This document shows, piece after piece, positions 50,141-58,793 of a stretch of DNA of 64,000 nt. This DNA is from Martinezella hainanensis (GTDB taxonomy: Bacteria > Pseudomonadota > Alphaproteobacteria > Rhizobiales > Rhizobiaceae): assembly GCF_900094555.1 (NCBI RefSeq), contig NZ_FMAC01000018.1:33573-97572 (forward strand), written 5' to 3'. The translations under genes were made by a program, and so were the position numbers. Every line of letters begins with the position of its first letter. Position 1 is the stretch's first letter. A model generated the notes under the pieces. The model saw only the letters and a program-made list of their open reading frames with translations. It was not told the origin of the DNA and did not search any database.

Positions 50141-51097
50141 TCAATGTCTGCAATTCCTTGCCGTGTCGAGAAGCCGTGACACTTCGCCAACGTCGGGAAG
50201 CGCGCTTCGGGCGCCCATGGCGGATACTGCTAGGCTCGCGGCCGCGCTTGCAAAACTCAGACAATCAGCGGTGGGGCGGTCTGCCAGGGCTGCTGCAAGG
50301 AATGCTCCGTTGAAGCAATCGCCCGCACCCGTTGCGTCAACAACCTGGGCAATAAAAGCGTCTTGACTGGCGACACAATCACGCCCAACAGCGATTGCCC
50401 CCTTGGCTCCCATGGTGACGACCACGATGCGGGGTCCTCTTTCAAGCAGCGGGCGAATGTTCTCTGGCGTAATCGGTCGTTCACAGGTCGCACGAAACCC
50501 ACCTTCGTTCATGAATACGATGTCGGAGCATGTGAGCAGGGCATCCAACCGCTCGACCGTTGGAGCTACCGCTGCCTCGATGTCGATTGCGACATCAGTC
50601 CCATATTTTCGCGCCAAAGCCGAAACGCGCCGAAATTCGTCGATATCATAGGGCATCGCATAAGCGATCCTGCTCTCAGCGAGAGCCTGCCCAAGCCTAT
50701 CTTCCGCGAGCGGATCGGACGGCATCGGCGCATAGACCAGGGCTTTCTCGCCTGACGCTTCGACCATGATCATTGCCGCCGCCGTCCGATGGGCCGCTAT
50801 TGTGAGATAGTCGTTCGCGACGCCGAACGATTCATTGTCCCTCAACAACAGCTGGCCGTCGATGTCATTCCCCACACGGCCATAACTGACAACACGCGCT
50901 CCCAGCCGACTTGCCGCGCAGGCGACATTGGCGACAGTACCACCCGCGAAGATACCGAGATTACGGCCAAGCACTTTTTCGTCGGCCAACGGCACGCGCG
51001 CGGTCTCGAACACGTAATCGACGTTGGGATCGCCGTAGGCCAGCAGGTCGTATCGGCGGTTGATGCTTCCCGGAGAAAGAATGGAAGTTTCACGCAT
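50141..51097 (-). CDS. PfkB-family carbohydrate/nucleoside kinase
   Basis: ATG at 51097 overlaps the ADP-ribosylglycohydrolase stop by eight bases (an upstream start to 51163 would lie deep inside that gene). The 318 residues carry PfkB signature 1 (GIFAGGTVANVACAASRLGARV) and signature 2 (VVDATGAGDCFNGAFLAAAL) with the catalytic Asp. Members phosphorylate ribose, nucleosides or related sugars. In this operon it would phosphorylate the ribose or nucleoside freed by the hydrolases. It is the last gene of the seven-gene leftward unit. Confidence 0.9.
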   Translation of the reverse strand: MRETSILSPGSINRRYDLLAYGDPNVDYVFETARVPLADEKVLGRNLGIFAGGTVANVACAASRLGARVVSYGRVGNDIDGQLLLRDNESFGVANDYLTIAAHRTAAAMIMVEASGEKALVYAPMPSDPLAEDRLGQALAESRIAYAMPYDIDEFRRVSALARKYGTDVAIDIEAAVAPTVERLDALLTCSDIVFMNEGGFRATCERPITPENIRPLLERGPRIVVVTMGAKGAIAVGRDCVASQDAFIAQVVDATGAGDCFNGAFLAAALADRPTADCLSFASAAASLAVSAMGARSALPDVGEVSRLLDTARNCRH

Positions 51098-52154
51098 GAG
51101 CGGCATTCCGAGCGGCAATGCGTCCAAGGCCGACAGCCAGCTCCTCGAATCCAAATTCGCCATTATTCACCGCCATGAACTCCTCATAAAGGCCGGGTGG
51201 CAAACCTTGCCTGCCGTGCATCGCGCCGGCCAGGGCGCCACTCATCGTTGCTACCGTATCCGTGTCGTTTCCAACCGTGGCTGCGAGTGCTACGGTCCGC
51301 AACGGATCACCGCCGGCATAGGCAAATATCGCAATGGCGGTCGGCACCGACTCGGAAGCCAGAACCGATGCGCCGATGGCGGCATCGAGGTCGTATAGGA
51401 ATTGTCGATCATCGGTCGCGCCGGCGGCAATTTCAAGTGCCATGTCCAGCCGCTTCAATAGGCGCGGGCCGGGGGGCACCCGCGCATGCAGCACGGCAAG
51501 TTGCGCGCCGCGCATGGCTCCATCGCGACAAGCCCGTACAATCTCTGAAACGTCGGCGCCGGTCACCGCGACCGCGCAACCAGATGCGACGGCACATGCG
51601 GAAGAGATAGCGACGTCGGTATCATGGGAGGGCAGGCAAGTGACCACGGCCGCGTCGCAGGCCGCCTCGATGTTGCCTGGATGGATGAGTCCCAAGGGAG
51701 CGACACGCATGGCCGCCCCGTTGGTGTTGCCCATCGTCGTCAGTTTTCGCGAGGAGTTTCCGACCACGCCGACCGTGTCAAAGTTCTGGCCGCCGCGAAG
51801 CGCGTTGACCAGCGCGAGGGTCGAAGGCCCCATGAAACTTGCCTTGGGAGAGGTGCTGGCCCAATCCAGAAGGCAGGCGACCCAGCCGTCCTGGTCGAGC
51901 GGACCGCCGACCTTTGAAACGTGGCGCGCGAGATAGTACATTTGGCTGGCGTCGTCAGTCACTTCACCACGCCGACCGTTGTTGGCGCCGGCGAACGTAT
52001 CGGCAGTGGGCTCCTCGAAGCGACTGACCATCCCGCCGAAACGGCTCATTATCTCGTCGATGCTCCATAGCTCGGTGGGAGCGCCCAGTGCGTCGCCTAT
52101 TCCGGCGAGCAACAATGACCCGAAAATCCTGTCGATATACTCCGTGGTGGTCAT
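51090..52154 (-). CDS. ADP-ribosylglycohydrolase family enzyme
   Basis: This 354-residue protein belongs to the DraG/ARH family: GSLLLAGIGDALGAPTELW near the start, VTDDASQMYYLAR with the metal-binding Thr-Asp-Asp near 65, SHDTDVAISSACAVA, and GNDTDTVATMSGALAGAMHG near 300 with the second metal site. Members cleave ADP-ribose from proteins or from O-acetyl-ADP-ribose, with two magnesium ions. Here it lies inside a nucleoside uptake operon (4-base overlap with the permease gene), which suggests a small-molecule N- or O-riboside as substrate rather than a protein. Confidence 0.9.
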   Translation of the reverse strand: MTTTEYIDRIFGSLLLAGIGDALGAPTELWSIDEIMSRFGGMVSRFEEPTADTFAGANNGRRGEVTDDASQMYYLARHVSKVGGPLDQDGWVACLLDWASTSPKASFMGPSTLALVNALRGGQNFDTVGVVGNSSRKLTTMGNTNGAAMRVAPLGLIHPGNIEAACDAAVVTCLPSHDTDVAISSACAVASGCAVAVTGADVSEIVRACRDGAMRGAQLAVLHARVPPGPRLLKRLDMALEIAAGATDDRQFLYDLDAAIGASVLASESVPTAIAIFAYAGGDPLRTVALAATVGNDTDTVATMSGALAGAMHGRQGLPPGLYEEFMAVNNGEFGFEELAVGLGRIAARNAAHA

Positions 52155-53182
52155 GATTGTGCGACTCCTCGTTTTGCTTTTCCGGCTTGCGGAAGCGTCG
52201 CTGTGACATGCGAAATGCGCCGGTCGATCTTGCGCTTTCGTCGGATGTTGAAGAACACGAGCGCGATGATCGTGAGCGCGGGAGGTATCATGAAGACCAC
52301 CTGGCTCGGAATTTCATACGCGCCGAGCCGCGCGGCAAACACCGTGGAAGCGCCAAAGACAAGTGCGGCGACGAGTGTACCGAGCGGACGCCGGCCACCA
52401 AGAAACACCGCCGCCAGCGCCAGGAAGCCGCGACCACCCGTCATGTCGGCTTGAAATAGCGTCAGATAGCCCATTCCAAGAAAGATGCCCCCGAGGCTAG
52501 CCAATAGACCACTGAGCAGCACTGCGGCATATTGCATGCGCTTGACGGAAATGCCCGCGGCCAACGCCGCGTCCCTGTTCTCACCGACGGCACGCAATCG
52601 GAGGCCAAATCGGGTGCGGTAGAGCAGCCAAGCCAGCGCTGGCGCCGCCAACAGCGAAACATAGACAATGATGTTGTGGCCTGCTGAGCCGTCGCCGTTG
52701 AGAATCGTGTCAAGCACGGGGATGCGATCGACGAAGGGAATATGCAGGGAAGGCAGCGCGAAGCTGGTTAACGTCGCGGTGGAACCCTTGTCGCCGGTAA
52801 TCGAGACCAAGAGAAAAACCGTCAGCCCCGCGGCGAGGATGTTGATGCCGATACCCGCGACGATGAGATCGGCGCCAAGCTCGAGGTGAAACATGGCGAG
52901 AAGGCCGGCGACGAGAACGCCGGCGGACAAGCCCGCGACAAGCCCTACCCAGGGGTGGATCCATGTGGGTACTGTCGGAAGCCAGATTGCTGAGTAGGCC
53001 GATGCGACGACACCGAAGAAGGCGGCGATCAGCATGATGCCTTCGAGCGCGACATTGACGCTGCCGGCAAGATCGGACACCAATCCACCCAGAGCGGGCA
53101 GGATAATCGGTGTCGAAGCGCGCAGGATGGCGGCGATCAGCGTTCCGAAAAGCGTGCCCCAACCGATCAGCTCGATACTCAT
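52151..53182 (-). CDS. BMP-type nucleoside ABC importer permease 2
   Basis: ATG at 53182 (MSIELIGWGTLFGTLIA) overlaps the previous permease stop by four bases. The 343 residues show about eight to ten membrane helices and the family blocks NVALEGIMLIAAFFG, GLRLRAVGENRDAALAAGISV and GMGYLTLFQADMTGGRGFLALAAVFLGG. This is the shorter permease (NupQ/YufQ type) of importers with BMP-type binding proteins. A basic cytoplasmic tail follows (RRKRKIDRRIS). Confidence 0.92.
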   Translation of the reverse strand: MSIELIGWGTLFGTLIAAILRASTPIILPALGGLVSDLAGSVNVALEGIMLIAAFFGVVASAYSAIWLPTVPTWIHPWVGLVAGLSAGVLVAGLLAMFHLELGADLIVAGIGINILAAGLTVFLLVSITGDKGSTATLTSFALPSLHIPFVDRIPVLDTILNGDGSAGHNIIVYVSLLAAPALAWLLYRTRFGLRLRAVGENRDAALAAGISVKRMQYAAVLLSGLLASLGGIFLGMGYLTLFQADMTGGRGFLALAAVFLGGRRPLGTLVAALVFGASTVFAARLGAYEIPSQVVFMIPPALTIIALVFFNIRRKRKIDRRISHVTATLPQAGKAKRGVAQS

Positions 53183-54315
53183 GCCGCGCGCTCCTTCATG
53201 GCTCGCTTTCCGAGCCAATTCGCGATGAACGTTGGCCCAAACCGCTCCGCTACGACGAAAAGGATGATGAAGGCCTGGATGATGAGAACCATCTCTCGGG
53301 TGACGTCTGAACTCCGCTCCATCACCTGCGCGCCGATGCGAAGATAGGCATAGAGGATCGCCACCAAGGGGATTGCCAGCGGATTGTTGCGGGCAAGCAA
53401 TGCGACGACAATCCCATCGAAACCGAGGCCCGGCGTCAAGTCCACCGGCAAGGCCTTCAGCAGCCCGTTGGAGATATGGAACCCCGCAAGTCCGGCAAAG
53501 GCGCCACCGATTGCCATCGAAAGCGCGGTCGCCTTCGCTACCGGGATTCCCACTTGTGCCGCGAACTTCGGATTTTCGCCGACCACCGTGATTTCGTAGC
53601 CGATGGTCGTTCGCTTGATCAGGAGCCAGGCACAGATCGAGGCAAATATTGCCACCACCGCCATCCAGCTTACATTCGTGCGGACAAGCAAGCTTGTCAG
53701 CGTGGCTGCGTCGGGCAGTGGCGGAGTTGTGATGAAGCCGCCCTTCGGGTCACGCATCCAATCGGTAATGGCAAGACGGTATAGCTGAACCGCGATGACG
53801 TTGAGCATTAGCGTCGTCACGATTTCATTGGCGTCGAAACGAGCTTTTAGAATCCCGGGAAAAAGGCCGAACAGGAAGGCGACGGTCATCGCAGCAAGGC
53901 AGGCCGCGGGGATGACGAGAATGGATGGGCCGCTCACATGCAGACTAACGGCTGCGGCAGCCAGAGCGCCGAGGAAAAGCTGTCCATCAGCGCCCATGGA
54001 AAACTGTCGTGCGCGGAAGGGGATGGCGACGGCAAGGCCAACTAAGGTCAAAGTGGTTGCGTCTTCGATCAAGGAGCCAAGCCGCGTCATGCGACGCACC
54101 GTGAACCCGCCGGCCTCGCTCCAGCTGAAGTCAGGCCAAGCTCCAGTTAGCAGGGCGCCGTAAGCTTTAACCGGCTCGGCACTCACCATCGTAGTAAGAA
54201 CGAATCCGCAGCCGAGAGCGGCGGCGAGCACGAAAACCAGCCGTGACAACTGCGCCGGCCAAGACCTGGAGCTGTTTTGGGAGCTGTTTTGGGAGCTGTT
54301 TGCTGGATCGCTCAT
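53179..54315 (-). CDS. BMP-type nucleoside ABC importer permease 1
   Basis: The 378-residue permease of the NupP/YufP type has the blocks FSMGADGQLFLGALAAAAVS, GYEITVVGENPKFAAQVGIPVAKA and LTPGLGFDGIVVALLARNNPL. Its start overlaps the ATPase stop by four bases. The N-terminus contains a serine/glutamine/asparagine-rich stretch (NSSQNSSQNSS) coded by a 12-base tandem repeat. It pairs with the next permease. Confidence 0.92.
   Translation of the reverse strand: MSDPANSSQNSSQNSSRSWPAQLSRLVFVLAAALGCGFVLTTMVSAEPVKAYGALLTGAWPDFSWSEAGGFTVRRMTRLGSLIEDATTLTLVGLAVAIPFRARQFSMGADGQLFLGALAAAAVSLHVSGPSILVIPAACLAAMTVAFLFGLFPGILKARFDANEIVTTLMLNVIAVQLYRLAITDWMRDPKGGFITTPPLPDAATLTSLLVRTNVSWMAVVAIFASICAWLLIKRTTIGYEITVVGENPKFAAQVGIPVAKATALSMAIGGAFAGLAGFHISNGLLKALPVDLTPGLGFDGIVVALLARNNPLAIPLVAILYAYLRIGAQVMERSSDVTREMVLIIQAFIILFVVAERFGPTFIANWLGKRAMKERAA
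54268..54303 (-). repeat. 12-base tandem repeat inside permease gene
   Basis: The unit GGAGCTGTTTTG (plus strand) occurs twice perfectly (54268-54279, 54280-54291) and once with a changed end (54292-54303). As it is a multiple of three, slippage would change the length of the N-terminal SSQN stretch without breaking the gene. Confidence 0.85.
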
Positions 54316-55919
54316 GCCGCCGTTCCCTCAATATCTTTCGCGAAAGCGGCGCCAAGCGTGGCGCTCGCTTGTGGCTGACGTCTCAACCCGGTCATGTAGA
54401 GGCCGATTTCACGCTGGTCGGCGCTGTCGGCTTGGAAGTGCGCGACGATCTCTCCCTTGAACAGCACCATGATGCGGTCGGAAAGGCCGAGTACTTCTTC
54501 CAGATCGGCGGAGATCAGCAAGACTGCGGCTCCGCGATCACGAAGAGCGACCAGTTCAGCGCGCAAGGAGCCAGCCGCTCCGACGTCGACGCCACGTGTC
54601 GGCTGCGCCGCCACCAGAAATTTCGGATCGCCTGCGATCTCGCGTGACATGACGACCTTCTGCATGTTTCCGCCGGATAACGCTCCGACCGCAGTCTTGC
54701 TGGAAGCCGTCTTTATACCGAACTGCTCGATGAGGTGTTTTGCCCGGGCCTCGATCGCATCGGCTTTCAGCCAGCCCAGCACCGAGAAGGCTCGTTCGAA
54801 ATAGTTGGTCGCGATGATGTTGTGTTCGATGTCGAGATGGATCGCGACGCCATCGGAAAGGCGATCCTCTGGCACGGTCGCCACCCCAGCCGAACGCGCG
54901 GTCCGAACCCCGCGGCTGATGAAGGAAACCTCGTCAAGCCTGGCTGTTCCCGCATGTGGCGCGACAACGCCGCTCAATACCCGAGCCAACGAATTCTGCC
55001 CATTTCCCTCGACGCCTGCAACGCCAAGGATTTCGCCCGCGGCCACGTCGAAATTGATGTCGGACAGGCGCACGCTACCCTGGGGGCTCACATAGCCGAG
55101 ATGCCGCACCTTCACCCTTGGTGTATCGTCCCGGCAGTCGACGCGTTCAAAGACTTGCCGAGCCAACGGCCGACCAACCATCATTTCGGCGATTGCCTCA
55201 TGGCCGATCTCAGCTGTCATGGCATGGCCGGTCACGCGGCCGTCGCGCAGCACGGTCAGCCGATCGGATATCGCCTTCACCTCCGCCAGCTTATGCGTGA
55301 TGAGCACGACGGTTACGCCAGCGCGGACAAGCCTGTGCATCGCGGCGAAGAGGTCGTCGGTCTCCTGCGGTGTCAACACTGCGGTCGGCTCGTCCATCAA
55401 CACGATACGCGCACCGCGATAGAGGGTTTTCAAGATTTCCACGCGCTGCTGCATGCCGACCGATACGTCGCCGGCCAGAGCGTTCGGATCGACGTCGAGC
55501 CCATATAATAGGGCCAGCTTCCTGACCTGCGACTCGGCGCTAACCCGGTCCAGCACGCCTGCTCGTCCGACCGGCTCACGACCAAGCACAATATTCTCGG
55601 CGATTGTGAACGAAGGCACCAGGTTGATGTGCTGGGCGACCATGCCGATGCCGGCCGCGATTGCCTCGCGCGGATGAGAGAAATCCACCGTCCGCCCTTC
55701 GATCAGGATACGGCCGGAGGTCGGACGCGTGAGGCCATAGATCATTTTCATGATCGTCGACTTACCGGCGCCGTTTTCGCCGCAGATGGCGTGGACTTCT
55801 CCACGCTCGATGCGTAGCGATACCTCCTCGTTGGCCAACGTGCCGTTGTCGTAACGCTTGGTGACGCCTCGCAGTTCAATCGCTGGCGCCGTGGCGGATA
55901 TTGGTGCGTCCATGGTCAC
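54312..55919 (-). CDS. BMP-type nucleoside ABC importer ATPase (double domain)
   Basis: This 535-residue protein has two nucleotide-binding domains. The first has Walker A GENGAGKST near 46, Q-loop VAQHINLVPSF, signature SVGMQQR and Walker B IVLMDEPTAVL. The second has GVEGNGQNSLA in place of a canonical Walker A near 300, signature LSGGNMQKVVMSREI, and VAAQPTRGVDVGA. This layout is normal for NupO/YufO or RbsA-type ATPases. It sits 24 bases after the binding protein gene. Confidence 0.94.
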   Translation of the reverse strand: MTMDAPISATAPAIELRGVTKRYDNGTLANEEVSLRIERGEVHAICGENGAGKSTIMKMIYGLTRPTSGRILIEGRTVDFSHPREAIAAGIGMVAQHINLVPSFTIAENIVLGREPVGRAGVLDRVSAESQVRKLALLYGLDVDPNALAGDVSVGMQQRVEILKTLYRGARIVLMDEPTAVLTPQETDDLFAAMHRLVRAGVTVVLITHKLAEVKAISDRLTVLRDGRVTGHAMTAEIGHEAIAEMMVGRPLARQVFERVDCRDDTPRVKVRHLGYVSPQGSVRLSDINFDVAAGEILGVAGVEGNGQNSLARVLSGVVAPHAGTARLDEVSFISRGVRTARSAGVATVPEDRLSDGVAIHLDIEHNIIATNYFERAFSVLGWLKADAIEARAKHLIEQFGIKTASSKTAVGALSGGNMQKVVMSREIAGDPKFLVAAQPTRGVDVGAAGSLRAELVALRDRGAAVLLISADLEEVLGLSDRIMVLFKGEIVAHFQADSADQREIGLYMTGLRRQPQASATLGAAFAKDIEGTAA

Positions 55920-55943
55920 TTCACTTTTCCTGGAACATCCGCC

Positions 55944-57020
55944 TTAGAAAGCTGTCGGCACGATGATCTTGCCGTCCACGATCTCAGCCTTCGTCTTTTC
56001 TATCTCAGCCCAAACAGTCGAAGGTACGATGGCCTGCGTGAACTTGTTGTCTGCGAGATCAATCGCGCCCTCCTTGAGACCAAGAGATTCTGCCTTGCCG
56101 AAGGGCAGTTTACCGTCCTTCATCAGCGAAACCGCGCGCACGACGACGTTGTCGACCTGTTTCAGCACTGAGGTGACGATCCGCTTTGCAGCGTCCGGCC
56201 GTGACTTCTCGAACAACATTGCCTGGTCGGAATCGACACCGATTGCATACTTGCCGGTCTCTCCCGCCGCCTCGATAACGCCTTGTCCGGTGGCTCCGGC
56301 CACCTGGAAGATGATGCTAGCTCCTTGTCCGAATTGTGCCTTGGCGATCTCCTTGCCCGTCGCCGGATCGGAGAACGAATTCGCATATTGCTTGAGCACC
56401 TTGATGTCCGGCGACACGGACTTGGCTCCCGCGTCGAAGCCGATGAGGAAGTCGTCGATCACAGGGATCTGCATGGCTCCAACCGTGCCGAGCGCGCTTC
56501 CAGCCGGAATGTTCGGGACACCTGATTGCGTTAGACGCGCTGCCAAGGCGCCGGCAAGATAAGCGCCTTCATTCTGGCGAAAAAGGATCGAGTAGACATT
56601 CTCGCATTTGCACTTCGTGTAGTCGACCGCACCATCGAAGATGATGAAGCGGGTATCGGGGAACTGCGGCGCGATTTTTTCAACAAGCGGCACCATAGTG
56701 AATGTGCCGGTTACGATCGTATCGTATTCGCCACCTTCGGCGAGATCGATGAGCGCATTCTCCCAGCGGGTTGGATCATAGCCGGCTTCGATCGTGGCGG
56801 TCGGGACGGAGAGTTCCGATTTCACACGCTCGATACCGCGCTCGCCGGAATCGAAAAAGGACTTATCGCCGAGCGTACCGTTAACGAAGAACACGATCTT
56901 GGTGGGAGCCCTATTCAAGTCCTGTCCGACCGCTGACCCGATATTCACGGTAAGCAGACCAAGGGACAAAGCTATGCCCAGCGCGCGCCGAAGGGCGCCG
57001 CTCCAAACTATCATCTGCAT
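55944..57020 (-). CDS. BMP-family periplasmic nucleoside-binding protein
   Basis: The 358-residue binding protein of the BMP (basic membrane protein/PnrA) family has a signal region ending near residue 33 (ALSLGLLTVNIGSAVGQ). Family blocks are KIVFFVNGTLGDKSFFDSGERGIERV, TIVTGTFTMVPLVEKIAPQFPDTRFIIFDG, FRQNEGAYLAGALAARLTQ, and GKYAIGVDSDQ. Known members bind purine nucleosides. There is no lipobox cysteine at the cleavage site, so it is probably soluble. GAGGAGC precedes the ATG. Confidence 0.92.
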   Translation of the reverse strand: MQMIVWSGALRRALGIALSLGLLTVNIGSAVGQDLNRAPTKIVFFVNGTLGDKSFFDSGERGIERVKSELSVPTATIEAGYDPTRWENALIDLAEGGEYDTIVTGTFTMVPLVEKIAPQFPDTRFIIFDGAVDYTKCKCENVYSILFRQNEGAYLAGALAARLTQSGVPNIPAGSALGTVGAMQIPVIDDFLIGFDAGAKSVSPDIKVLKQYANSFSDPATGKEIAKAQFGQGASIIFQVAGATGQGVIEAAGETGKYAIGVDSDQAMLFEKSRPDAAKRIVTSVLKQVDNVVVRAVSLMKDGKLPFGKAESLGLKEGAIDLADNKFTQAIVPSTVWAEIEKTKAEIVDGKIIVPTAF

Positions 57021-57042
57021 GTTATGCTCCTCTGGGGTTGTT

Positions 57043-57789
57043 TTATTTTGTCGTGTTGCCAGACCTATTGACGCGTGTCGTATACCGATAGGAGGACACG
57101 TATTTCATTTCACAATACTCGAACGGCTGACGTCGCTCGGACAAGGTAATGCGTTCGCACAGCAATAGCGGCGAGCCCTCCGAGACATGCAACAGAGCGG
57201 CGTCATCCGTATTGGCCGCGATGGAGCCGACACTTTCCAGCCCCTCAGCGGCGTGCAGGTCGAACCGCCGATCGAGCAGCGCGTAAAGCGAGCCGGTAAG
57301 GTTCAAATCATCTTTGGTAATCGCCCCCGGCAAGACGAGATGGGAATCGTGAATGCCGATCCGATTGCCGTCGATCGTTCGGATGCGCTTTACCCGCGTA
57401 ACGATGCGACGCGGTTCAATCTTCAAGACGCCTGCCACGGCAAGGCTGGCTGGAACCTGTTCCACGAGCAGGATGATTTGTCCGGCCTCACCGCCCCGTT
57501 TCCTGGTGTCACTGGAAAAACTGTCCAGAAAGCGCGACATTTCACGTACCGAGGAAGGCGCAACGAATGTACCGCGACCGTGTTCGCTATAAAGAATACC
57601 CTGTTCTTCGAGCAATCTGACAGCCTTGCGCACCGTATCGCGGCTCATTCCGTAATGTGCCGCCAATTCCCGTTCAGATGGCAGCGCGTCATTAGCACTG
57701 CGATCGCCGAGTTCGATTTCGCCTTGCAAGACCGTCGCGAGGCGCCGATAAAGCGACTGCCCGTTTTCTCCGGCTTCTTCACCCTTCAT
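57043..57789 (-). CDS. GntR/UTRA-family regulator
   Basis: ATG at 57789 with GGAGACAGC upstream gives 248 residues; the frame can be read to 57906. An N-terminal winged helix (LPSERELAAHYGMSRDTVRKAVRLLEEQGILYSEHGRGTFV, here in two parts) is followed by a UTRA effector domain (IVTRVKRIRTIDGNRIGIHDSHL, ending FEYCEMKYVSSYRYTTRV). UTRA domains bind sugar phosphates or related ligands. It is the first gene of the importer operon (22 bases before the binding protein gene) and so should regulate it through the TGGT-N4-ACCA sites. Confidence 0.9.
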   Translation of the reverse strand: MKGEEAGENGQSLYRRLATVLQGEIELGDRSANDALPSERELAAHYGMSRDTVRKAVRLLEEQGILYSEHGRGTFVAPSSVREMSRFLDSFSSDTRKRGGEAGQIILLVEQVPASLAVAGVLKIEPRRIVTRVKRIRTIDGNRIGIHDSHLVLPGAITKDDLNLTGSLYALLDRRFDLHAAEGLESVGSIAANTDDAALLHVSEGSPLLLCERITLSERRQPFEYCEMKYVSSYRYTTRVNRSGNTTK

Positions 57790-57979
57790 GCTCAGCTGTC
57801 TCCGCGGTTTCGTGATCCTTTCCTTACAATAGGTCACGCAAGTCAAGCCGTCTTCAAATGTACGAACGGCAGCGTTCGTTTTGAACAATTTCCAAAGCGG
57901 TGCCACTCATGACTTCCGCTAGGATCTTCCCCTGCTGATTGGCAAGCTATCTCTTTTCAGCCTACTGATAAACAATTAC

Positions 57980-57991
57980 TGGTACGGACCA
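57980..57991. promoter_or_regulatory. GntR-type operator 1
   Basis: TGGTACGGACCA is a perfect inverted repeat TGGT-N4-ACCA. It shares its outer bases and the preceding AC with operator 2. Confidence 0.7.
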
Positions 57992-58074
57992 TAATGTCAA
58001 GCGTCATTCTGAATTGCGGAAAATATGCCGAATTCTGGCAGATATTGCGATAAAAATCCTCAAGATGCCTTGAC

Positions 58075-58086
58075 TGGTGCGTACCA
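58075..58086. promoter_or_regulatory. GntR-type operator 2
   Basis: TGGTGCGTACCA, again TGGT-N4-ACCA, overlaps a TTGACT that could be the -35 element of the rightward unit starting at 58127. Repression by the neighbouring GntR protein is the likely role. Confidence 0.7.
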
Positions 58087-58126
58087 ATAAGGCAATTGAA
58101 CTGGCGTCAAACAGGAGTCTTCGATC

Positions 58127-58774
58127 ATGCAGCTTCCCGCGTTCGTGGCGTTCACAGGTGTGGACCGCTCAGATTATGTCGACGGACTGCGCGCGCTGTC
58201 AGCCCGATATCCGATCGAATGGGGAGTGCTCGTCGACGATGCGCAGATCAGCAAGCCGCTGTTCCCGGAGATTTCGGTGCGCCGTGCCTTTCTCGCCGCT
58301 GGCGGTTTGCGATTGGCTGCCCATGTCTGCGGCGACGAGGCGCGCAGAATAGCCAACGAGCCCGATACGGCAACCGTCAATCTGGCTGGCTATCAGCGTG
58401 TTCAGGTCAATCACAGCTTTTCAGGCAGCTCGTCAGAGCAAATCGAGAATACATGGCGGTACGGTCGCAGGCATGGTGTTCGCACGATGCTTCAGTGCAA
58501 GGATGAATTCCCGATCGAAAGTAGGCTCGACTGGCTTTTTGATGTTTCATTCGGGACAGGCATCACACCGCGAGCCTGGCCGAGGTTGCCGCGCTCTGGA
58601 CCGTTTTGCGGCTACTCGGGTGGCATCAATCCGGGCAATGTCAAGGACGTGTTGAATGCCATCTCCGCCGAACGAGGCGACATGTACTGGATCGACATGG
58701 AGTCCGGGATACGCACGGACGGCTGGCTCGATCTCGACAAATGCGAGAGTGTCTGTCGCGCAGTATACGGTTGA
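58127..58774 (+). CDS. TrpF-like TIM-barrel protein
   Basis: The 215-residue product recalls phosphoribosylanthranilate isomerase: FVAFTGVDRSDYVDGL at the first strand, WGVLVDDAQ, HVCGDEARRI, VQVNHSF, and at the end CGYSGGINPGNVKDVL and YWIDMESGIRTDGWLDLDKC, which parallels the GGI-x-P-x-NV and D-x-x-S-G-x-E phosphate-binding end of TrpF. The tryptophan pathway genes are absent, so it probably acts on another phosphoribosyl or ribosyl compound. GGAG precedes ATG at 58127. It is 19 bases upstream of the nucleoside hydrolase gene. Confidence 0.72.
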   Translation: MQLPAFVAFTGVDRSDYVDGLRALSARYPIEWGVLVDDAQISKPLFPEISVRRAFLAAGGLRLAAHVCGDEARRIANEPDTATVNLAGYQRVQVNHSFSGSSSEQIENTWRYGRRHGVRTMLQCKDEFPIESRLDWLFDVSFGTGITPRAWPRLPRSGPFCGYSGGINPGNVKDVLNAISAERGDMYWIDMESGIRTDGWLDLDKCESVCRAVYG

Positions 58775-58793
58775 AGATGTCTTGGAGGGCAGG

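Noticed and set aside
51334..51936. 200-codon rightward ORF opposite the ADP-ribosylglycohydrolase gene
   Set aside because: Shadow frame; the ADP-ribosylglycohydrolase motifs on the minus strand are unambiguous.
54735..55508. 257-codon rightward ORF opposite the importer ATPase
   Set aside because: Shadow frame of a gene with both nucleotide-binding domains intact.
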